Below, piece after piece: positions 7,580 through 11,613 of a DNA stretch of 11,613 nt. Every line of letters starts with the position of its first letter. The first letter of the stretch is position 1. Position numbers and translations under genes: made by a program. The notes under the pieces were generated by a model that worked only from the letters and a program-made list of their open reading frames with translations, did no database searches and was not told the origin of the DNA. The stretch spans positions 1 through 11,613 of the forward strand of contig JAEWOP010000083.1 in assembly GCA_023399635.1 (NCBI GenBank), written 5' to 3'. This DNA comes from Pseudomonadota bacterium. Lineage in GTDB: Bacteria > Pseudomonadota > Alphaproteobacteria > Rhizobiales > Rhizobiaceae.

Positions 7580-8557
7580 TTATTGAACGGCGCGGATGGC
7601 TTCCCAGTCAGCCTTCTCGTAACCGAACTCTTCGAAGGTGACCTTCTCCATAACGGTCTTTTCGAAGTCTGCCTTGTCTACCTCGGTGACCGTGAGTCCG
7701 TCGGCCTTAAACTTCTCGACCAGGGCGTTTTCACGCTCCTCGATGATCTTGGTGCTGCGCTCGGCGGCTTCCTGCATCACTTCGGTGAAGATTTGCTTGT
7801 CTTCATCGGAGAGGCTCGACCAGAGGGTCGGCGAAACAACCGTGTTCAGGTGGTCAACGATGTGGCCCGTCAGGATGATGTTCTTCTGGACTTCGTAGAA
7901 CTTCTTCGCCTCGATCGTCGTCAGCGGGTTTTCCTGTGCTTCCACCGTGCCATTCTGAAGCGCAAGATAGACTTCCGCAAAGGCGATCGGCGTGGTGTTG
8001 GCACCGCAGGCGCGCGGCATGGCGAGATAGGCCGGGACGTCCGGAACGCGGATCTTCAGGCCGGCCATGTCGGCGCACTTCTCGATCGGCTTGTTGGCCG
8101 TCGTGTGGCGCGTGCCGTAATAGGTGACGGCGGTGATGTGGTTGCCGCCGGACGCTTCCTCATATCCCTGAGCCAGCTTCTTGAAGACATCGCTCTTGGT
8201 ATAGGCGATCAGGTGGCTCGGATCGCGGAAGATGTAGGGGAAGTAGGTCACGCCGATCGGGGGATGCTCGCGCGATGCGAAGCTGGAGCCCGAGATGATG
8301 ATATCGACGGTGCCGAGCTTCAGGCCCTGGTTGATGTCGGCTTCCTTGCCAAGCTGCGAGGCCGGGAAAACGTCGATCTTGTAGCGACCGTCAGTACGCT
8401 TGGCGATCTCTTCCGCCGCCCAGACCGATTCGGTGTGGAAGGGCTCTGATGTTTCGTAGACATGCGCCCACTTCAGCGCCGTCTGGGCATGGGCTCCAAG
8501 CGCCGATACCAGGACCGCGGCAGTGGCGCCGAGGATTGTAGAGAGTTTCAACTTCAT
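7580..8557 (-). CDS. dctP: TRAP transporter periplasmic substrate-binding protein (DctP family)
   Basis: 325 residues. A Sec signal peptide has a short KLK start and a hydrophobic core at 6-20; likely cleavage is after AHA (residue 24). The mature protein has the DctP fold: an early KWAHV strand, QLGKEADINQGLKLGTVDI (68-86), and GLKIRVPDVPAYLA (166-179) holding R170, the residue that in this family usually clamps the substrate carboxylate. AEVYLALQNGTVEAQENPLTTI (194-215) includes N210. A further conserved arginine is R150 in YYGTR. This points to an organic acid ligand; with the uxu genes a hexonate or hexuronate is most likely, though the sequence cannot name it. A strong GGAGG site stands 7 nt before the ATG, fitting high expression. 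It follows the regulator gene after 31 nt. Confidence 0.95.
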   Translation of the reverse strand: MKLKLSTILGATAAVLVSALGAHAQTALKWAHVYETSEPFHTESVWAAEEIAKRTDGRYKIDVFPASQLGKEADINQGLKLGTVDIIISGSSFASREHPPIGVTYFPYIFRDPSHLIAYTKSDVFKKLAQGYEEASGGNHITAVTYYGTRHTTANKPIEKCADMAGLKIRVPDVPAYLAMPRACGANTTPIAFAEVYLALQNGTVEAQENPLTTIEAKKFYEVQKNIILTGHIVDHLNTVVSPTLWSSLSDEDKQIFTEVMQEAAERSTKIIEERENALVEKFKADGLTVTEVDKADFEKTVMEKVTFEEFGYEKADWEAIRAVQ

Positions 8558-8588
8558 TTCATTTCCTCCCGGTTGAAGTCAAAGGTTG

Positions 8589-9329
8589 CTACTGGCCGCC
8601 CGCACGTCTCCATGCGGCGGGTATGACGCTGTCGGCCGGCTCCTCGCCGAAACTTTCCGACAAGCGGATCTGGGACTGGTCGAGATGGGCGCGCATGGCG
8701 GCACGTGCGGCATCAGGATCACCGGCGGCGATAGCGTCGCGCACGGCACGGTGCTCCTCCATGGCGGCGCGCCATGTCTGGGGATTCTCGAAGTAGCTAG
8801 CCAGCTTTTCGAAGTAGGGCGTCATGCGCAGGTCGTGAATGCTGCCGACGAAGCGGTTCAGCGTGCCGTTGTCGATGATGCCGGCAACCGCGATGTGGAA
8901 GTCGCGATCAAGGGCAAGCGCCATGGGACGGTCATCGAGGCTTTGCGCCATGCGGGCAAGGTTATCATCAAGGATCGTGATCTGGTCAGGCCGGACCACG
9001 CGCGCCGCCTCCTCCGCAATCGCGCATTCTACCACGGCGCGGGCCCGTAAAAGCTCGAATGGGCCTTCCGCTGTCTCCGGCGGCAGAGGTTCGACCTTCC
9101 TGGCGGATGAGACATAGACACCTGATCCCATCCTGATGTGGACGCGGCCTTCAACCTCAAGCACGATCAATGCTTCACGAACAGTGGGGCGGGAAACGGC
9201 CAGCAGCTCCGCCAGCTCACGCTCGGCAGGAAGGCGGGATCCGACGGCGAAAACGCCACGGTCGATCAGGCTGCGCATCTGGTCCGCAACCTGATGATAC
9301 AGGCGGCGCGACTCCACGACCGAAAACAT
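8589..9329 (-). CDS. GntR-family transcriptional regulator, FadR subfamily (FCD domain)
   Basis: 246 residues. The winged helix-turn-helix spans about residues 7-75 (GSRLPAERELAELLAVSRPTVREAL, then the GSGVYV wing). The C-terminal all-helical FCD domain spans about 90-225 and retains the usual metal/ligand pocket residues D141, H145, H193 and H215. It resembles UxuR/ExuR-type regulators of hexuronate use and probably senses an intermediate such as fructuronate, mannonate or the imported acid, most likely as a repressor. I chose the ATG at 9329, which has a GGAGG ribosome site 4 nt upstream. A TTG at 9383 would prepend 18 residues without family resemblance and lies inside a hairpin-rich leader. 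It is the first gene of the operon, so autoregulation is expected. Confidence 0.92.
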   Translation of the reverse strand: MFSVVESRRLYHQVADQMRSLIDRGVFAVGSRLPAERELAELLAVSRPTVREALIVLEVEGRVHIRMGSGVYVSSARKVEPLPPETAEGPFELLRARAVVECAIAEEAARVVRPDQITILDDNLARMAQSLDDRPMALALDRDFHIAVAGIIDNGTLNRFVGSIHDLRMTPYFEKLASYFENPQTWRAAMEEHRAVRDAIAAGDPDAARAAMRAHLDQSQIRLSESFGEEPADSVIPAAWRRAGGQ

Positions 9330-9340
9330 GCATCCTCCCA

Positions 9341-9382
9341 ACGCGTCCTCCTCGACGCGTGACTGGTAAGCTGGCCTTACCA
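9341..9382 (-). promoter_or_regulatory. Two consecutive palindromes in the gntR leader
   Basis: TGGTAAG-CTGGC-CTTACCA (9364-9382; 7-bp stem, 5-nt loop) is followed by ACGCGTC-CTCCTC-GACGCGT (9341-9360; 7-bp stem, 6-nt loop). Both lie between the predicted transcription start and the GntR ATG. The first has TGGT/ACCA ends like known GntR operators and could be a second regulator site. In the mRNA the second displays GAGGAG in its loop, just upstream of the true GGAGG site. Their function is inferred only from symmetry. Confidence 0.5.
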
Positions 9383-9394
9383 AAGTTCATCAGT

Positions 9395-9422
9395 CATATA
9401 TCGATGTCGGACAACCTGTCAA
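9395..9422 (-). promoter_or_regulatory. Sigma70-type promoter of the gntR-dctPQM-uxu operon with embedded operator
   Basis: Read on the minus strand: TTGACA (9422-9417, perfect -35), a 16-nt spacer, then TATATG (9400-9395, -10, four of six matches). The start of transcription would be near 9388, leaving a leader of about 58 nt. The spacer holds the palindrome TGTCCGACA (9413-9405). Its GTCCGAC core has the GT-N3-AC layout of FadR-subfamily operators (GTCNGAC in E. coli FadR sites). A protein bound there would sit directly under RNA polymerase, suggesting repression. Confidence 0.65.
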
Positions 9423-9500
9423 TGGTATGCACTAGACGTCTGCCTGGTCAATCCGCTGCTGGCCCGATGATGCGGTCTTGTCTGCTGAGATCCCTTTAAA
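9423..9500. other. Short intergenic stretch upstream of the operon promoter
   Basis: This lies between the -35 element of the minus-strand operon and the terminator of the BASS gene. I see no gene and no convincing additional site. Any activator site for the operon would have to lie here. Confidence 0.4.
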
Positions 9501-9530
9501 ACGAAAAAGGCGCCGAACCCGGCGCCCTTT
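9501..9530 (-). terminator. Rho-independent terminator of the BASS transporter gene
   Basis: On the minus strand, GGCGCCG-GGTT-CGGCGCC (9526-9509; a perfect 7-bp GC stem with a 4-nt loop) is followed directly by TTTTT (9508-9504). The hairpin starts about 6 nt after the TAA stop at 9533. It separates the transporter gene from the gntR operon promoter downstream on the same strand. Confidence 0.9.
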
Positions 9531-9532
9531 CC

Positions 9533-10498
9533 TTACGTGCGGATCTGCGTCGGCTCCGCCGCCGCGGAGACACTGTCGGTTCGACTGGAGAACCAATTGG
9601 CCAGAAGGGCACCGGAGATATTGTGCCACACGCTGAAGATCGCGCTCGGCACGGCCGCGACCGGCGAGAAATAGGCGTTCGCAAGAGCTGCACCGAGGCC
9701 GCTGTTTTGCATCCCCACCTCAACTGCGATCGCCTTGCGCTTGGCAAGCGACAGGCCGAAAGCCTTGGCAGCAAAGAAGCCGAGCAGATAGCCAAGGCTG
9801 TTATGCAGTACAACGACGGCAAAGATCAGAAGACCTGACTGGGCGATCGCGCCCTTGCTGGCACCGACCACGGCCGCGACGATAAGGACGATGCCAATCA
9901 CGCTGACCAGCGGCAATACCGGAAGCGCACCGCGCACCAGGCCGGGCGCGAGCCGCTGCAGCGCAAAGCCAAGCGCCAGCGGAACCAGCACCACTTTCAC
10001 GATGCTGAGGAACATCGCCATTGCGTCGACCGGCAGGTACTGGCTGGCAAACATCCACACGAGGAAAGGCGTGATGATCGGCGCGGCAAGTGTCGTCACC
10101 GAGGTACAGGCAACGGAAAGCGCCACATCGCCCTTGCTGAGATACGTCATGACGTTGGAGGAGGTGCCACCGGGGCAGCATCCGACCAGAATGACACCCG
10201 CCGCCACTTCCGGCGACATCGGGATGATGCGCGTCAGGAGCACGGCGAGCAGCGGCATGATCAGGAACTGCGAGACGACGCCGATGCCGACTTCAGTCGG
10301 GCGCTTCACGACTTCGCGAAAATCGTCAACAGAGATGGTGAGACCCATCCCGAACATGATGATCGCCAACAGCGTCACGATCCACGGCGCGAGCTGTCGG
10401 AACGTTTCGGGGAAGAAGAAGCCGGCGACGGCAAAGAGGATGACCCACAGGGCGAAGCTCTTGCCCACGAATGCGGAGAAGGATGCAAGGGTTTTCAC
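9533..10498 (-). CDS. Bile acid:sodium symporter (BASS) family transporter
   Basis: 321 residues, about ten hydrophobic segments, inner membrane. The two sodium-site motifs are complete: GCCPGGTSSNVMTYLSKGD (106-124) and EVGMQNSGLG (260-269). Q77, S114, N115, S128, T132, E260, M263 and Q264 are present at the same numbers that I recall for the Na+ ligands of Neisseria meningitidis ASBT, so Na+-coupled transport is likely. The substrate is unknown: bacterial members carry pantoate or related acids, and bile acids are only the family name. The start is GTG at 10498 with a GAGG site 6 nt upstream; no suitable in-frame ATG lies near, and this start keeps the family numbering. The divergent arsR-type gene shares its upstream region. 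Confidence 0.92.
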   Translation of the reverse strand: MKTLASFSAFVGKSFALWVILFAVAGFFFPETFRQLAPWIVTLLAIIMFGMGLTISVDDFREVVKRPTEVGIGVVSQFLIMPLLAVLLTRIIPMSPEVAAGVILVGCCPGGTSSNVMTYLSKGDVALSVACTSVTTLAAPIITPFLVWMFASQYLPVDAMAMFLSIVKVVLVPLALGFALQRLAPGLVRGALPVLPLVSVIGIVLIVAAVVGASKGAIAQSGLLIFAVVVLHNSLGYLLGFFAAKAFGLSLAKRKAIAVEVGMQNSGLGAALANAYFSPVAAVPSAIFSVWHNISGALLANWFSSRTDSVSAAAEPTQIRT

Positions 10499-10648
10499 GA
10501 AAGACCTCGTTCAACGTGTTTGAACCTGCTCGTGCCTGTCACGGCGCAAGCCTGTCAAGGCCATCCTCGGGCGCCGCCGTCCCCTCCTCCACGCGGGATG
10601 CTTAACCAATGGGTTGACTATTTCTCCAGAAGGCGCATATTCAACTAC
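10499..10648. other. Divergent intergenic region between BASS and arsR genes
   Basis: 150 nt with no gene. It contains three TTCAA/GTTGA-type palindromes (10509-10525, 10602-10617 and 10640-10657, the last running into arsR), a probable arsR promoter, and a direct repeat GCCTGTCA at 10534-10541 and 10550-10557. On the minus strand a TTGACA (10558-10553) could be the -35 of the BASS gene, but I find no good -10 at the proper distance. Confidence 0.55.
10509..10525. promoter_or_regulatory. Palindrome in the BASS gene leader
   Basis: GTTCAA-CGTGT-TTGAAC is a perfect 6-bp inverted repeat with a 5-nt centre, ending 10 nt before the BASS GTG start. Its half-site resembles the arsR start palindrome (TTCAAC/GTTGAA) but the spacing differs by one. 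It could be an operator for the divergent ArsR protein or for another regulator. Confidence 0.4.
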
Positions 10649-10657
10649 ATGGTTGAA
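10602..10657 (+). promoter_or_regulatory. Probable arsR promoter with two autoregulatory operators
   Basis: -35 TTGACT (10614-10619), an 18-nt spacer and a weak -10 TATTCA (10638-10643). Site 1 is TTAACC-AATG-GGTTGA (10602-10617), overlapping the -35. Site 2 is TTCAAC-TACATG-GTTGAA (10640-10657), overlapping the -10 and the ATG at 10649. Both share AAC-N6-GTT, and their centres are 39 nt apart. Transcription would begin at about 10650, essentially at the start codon. Binding by the ArsR product is inferred from position and symmetry. Confidence 0.55.
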
Positions 10658-11011
10658 CTTGACGCACCCAGACTCGACACGATCTTCCACGCGCTTGGAG
10701 ACGCCACCCGGCGAAGCATGCTGCGGCAGCTTGCTTCCGGCGAGCACTCGGTCAGCGAGTTGGCCGAACCCTATGCCATTTCGCTCGCCGCCGCTTCCAA
10801 GCACATCAAGGCGCTCGAGCATGCTGGGCTCATTCGGCGTGAGGTGCGTGGCCGCACCCATATCTGCCGGCTTGATCCTGGTCCGCTTGCAAGCGCGCAG
10901 GAATGGCTGGGCTTCTACGAGCACTTCTGGACCAGCCGCCTCGATGCCCTGGAGCGGATACTCCGGGAGGAAAATGACACTCAACCCGCCAACGGCAAAA
11001 CAGGAGAATGA
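10649..11011 (+). CDS. ArsR/SmtB-type winged-helix transcriptional regulator
   Basis: 120 residues. FHALGDATRRSMLRQLASGEHSVSELAE (13-40) is the typical ArsR N-terminal wHTH, with recognition helix SLAAASKHIKALEHAG (45-60) and the wing REVRGRTHICRLD (64-76). The metal-sensing ELCVCDL motif is absent and the only cysteine is C73, so this is not an arsenic or zinc sensor of the classical kind. It belongs with the ArsR regulators often paired with SRPBCC proteins. The ATG at 10649 (MVELDAPRLD) matches the usual family start. No ribosome site lies at a normal distance (GAAGG is 15 nt off), which fits a leaderless mRNA. An ATG at 10598 would add 17 residues rich in Arg and aromatics and would place both operators inside the gene. 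The stop overlaps the next gene. Confidence 0.88.
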   Translation: MVELDAPRLDTIFHALGDATRRSMLRQLASGEHSVSELAEPYAISLAAASKHIKALEHAGLIRREVRGRTHICRLDPGPLASAQEWLGFYEHFWTSRLDALERILREENDTQPANGKTGE

Positions 11012-11013
11012 GC

Positions 11014-11544
11014 ATGAACGATACCGCCACCCTTGACGCCTTTGGCGTCCTGATCGAGCCTGCCACACTGAAGATCGAGCGCTTGTTGCCCGGTCCTGTG
11101 GAGCGAGTTTGGGCTTATCTTACCGACAGCAATCTACGCCGCCTCTGGCTGGCTTCCGGGGAAATGGAGCTCAAGCGGGATGCGCCCTTCGAGCTCGTCT
11201 GGCGTAACGAGGAACTGTCCGATCCTCCAGGCAAACGTCCCGAGGGTTTCCCCGAAGAACAGCGGATGGACAGCCGCATCCTGGAAGTCGATGCACCGCA
11301 CCGTCTCACCTTCGCCTGGCGGCAGGGCGAGGTGTCGTTTGAACTGCGCCCCGTTGGCAATGAAGTCTTGCTGACCATCATTCACCGGCGCATCTCGGAC
11401 CGTTCCAACAGCGTGATGATCGGCGCCGGCTGGCACATGCATCTCAACATTCTCTCGGCGCGGCTCGCGGCCAAAGAACCGCCGGCATTCTGGGACGGTT
11501 GGACGCGTCTACGCGACGAGTACGAGCGGCGCATTCCGGCATGA
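11014..11544 (+). CDS. SRPBCC/AHSA1-domain protein
   Basis: 176 residues. The START-like fold is recognisable from LKIERLLPGPVERVWAYLTDSNLRRLWL near the N-terminus, SRILEVDAPHRLTFAW in the middle and the C-terminal helix WDGWTRLRDEYERR. Such proteins (Activator of Hsp90 ATPase homologue 1-like) bind hydrophobic small molecules in a cavity; the ligand or reaction here is unknown. The gene is translationally coupled to the ArsR gene. An ATG at 11008 overlaps the arsR stop (ATGA), but AGGAG at 11002-11006 is only 1 nt from it and an ideal 7 nt from the ATG at 11014, which I chose. An ArsR-AHSA1 pair is common in Proteobacteria and suggests that the regulator controls this protein. Confidence 0.85.
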   Translation: MNDTATLDAFGVLIEPATLKIERLLPGPVERVWAYLTDSNLRRLWLASGEMELKRDAPFELVWRNEELSDPPGKRPEGFPEEQRMDSRILEVDAPHRLTFAWRQGEVSFELRPVGNEVLLTIIHRRISDRSNSVMIGAGWHMHLNILSARLAAKEPPAFWDGWTRLRDEYERRIPA

Positions 11545-11551
11545 TCAAGGG

Positions 11552-11582
11552 CAAGATCCCGCCTTCGGGCGGGATCTTGTTT
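11552..11582 (+). terminator. Rho-independent terminator after the SRPBCC gene
   Basis: CAAGATCCCGCC (11552-11563) pairs perfectly with GGCGGGATCTTG (11568-11579) around a TTCG tetraloop, followed by a short T run (11580-11582). The 12-bp stem with a UUCG loop is extremely stable. It starts 7 nt after the stop codon. Confidence 0.85.
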
Positions 11583-11613
11583 GCTGTGATGCCCGCCCGC
11601 CCCCCGGGGGGGG

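Noticed and set aside
9341..9360. ACGCGT direct repeats as an attachment or integration site
   Set aside because: ACGCGT is self-complementary and is better explained as the two arms of one hairpin; there is no integrase gene or duplicated border nearby.
10550..10575. Possible sigma54 promoter (TGGCCTTGACAGGCTTGC on the minus strand) before the BASS gene
   Set aside because: The GG-N10-GC spacing is not met: the GC falls three bases too far away.
9533..11544. Arsenic resistance locus (ArsR regulator next to a BASS-superfamily transporter that might be ACR3)
   Set aside because: The regulator lacks the metal-binding cysteine motif, the transporter has the ASBT-type Na+ site rather than ACR3 features, and no arsenate reductase is present.
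1..11613. tRNA, rRNA, CRISPR array, insertion sequence or phage genes
   Set aside because: No cloverleaf-like, spaced-repeat or transposase/integrase signal was seen on either strand by inspection.

Overview
The window is GC-rich and looks like an alphaproteobacterium of the Rhizobium/Agrobacterium/Ensifer group. This is judged from codon use, from a GntR-TRAP-uxu gene order and from a dispersed palindromic repeat whose spurious translation (DPRVKPEDD-like) is familiar from that class. No database search was possible. It reads as accessory sugar-acid catabolism plus two small unrelated units.

Layout. (1) On the + strand, positions 1-1552 hold the C-terminal third of an SDR dehydrogenase of the 2-keto-3-deoxy-L-fuconate dehydrogenase/BDH2 type, followed by a complete L-fuconate dehydratase (fucD). 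These are two consecutive steps of the non-phosphorylating L-fucose pathway. (2) Positions 1553-1847 form a non-coding convergent gap with a perfect 35-nt inverted repeat, each arm of which is itself a palindrome. (3) On the - strand, from 9329 down to 1848, seven tightly packed genes form one probable operon: a GntR/FCD regulator, TRAP transporter subunits dctP, dctQ and dctM, a zinc-dependent L-idonate/L-gulonate 5-dehydrogenase type enzyme, mannonate dehydratase (uxuA) and a fructuronate reductase type enzyme (uxuB). Gene spacings are 31, 73, 4, 7, 9 and 2 nt. Upstream of the regulator is a strong-looking promoter (TTGACA, 16 nt, TATATG) with a FadR-type palindrome in its spacer. (4) On the - strand, 9533-10498 encodes a BASS-family Na+-coupled transporter with its own terminator. 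Divergent from it are an ArsR-type regulator and an overlapping SRPBCC/AHSA1 protein (10649-11544), closed by a UUCG-loop terminator.

How the genes could work together. The TRAP transporter would bring in a hexonate or hexuronate. UxuB interconverts D-fructuronate and D-mannonate, and UxuA dehydrates D-mannonate to 2-keto-3-deoxy-D-gluconate. The zinc dehydrogenase could supply D-fructuronate by oxidising L-gulonate at C5, which would make the cluster a self-contained L-gulonate route. Alternatively it acts on L-idonate. No uronate isomerase, KDG kinase or KDPG aldolase lies in the window, so those steps must be encoded elsewhere. The GntR protein probably senses a pathway intermediate.

I saw no RNA genes, CRISPR arrays, insertion sequences or broken genes. 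No clearly undescribed system is evident. The most interesting items are regulatory: the operator-in-promoter arrangement before the regulator, its hairpin-rich leader, and an ArsR operator that spans its own start codon on a possibly leaderless mRNA. The last 14 bases (C6G8) look like an assembly edge artefact.
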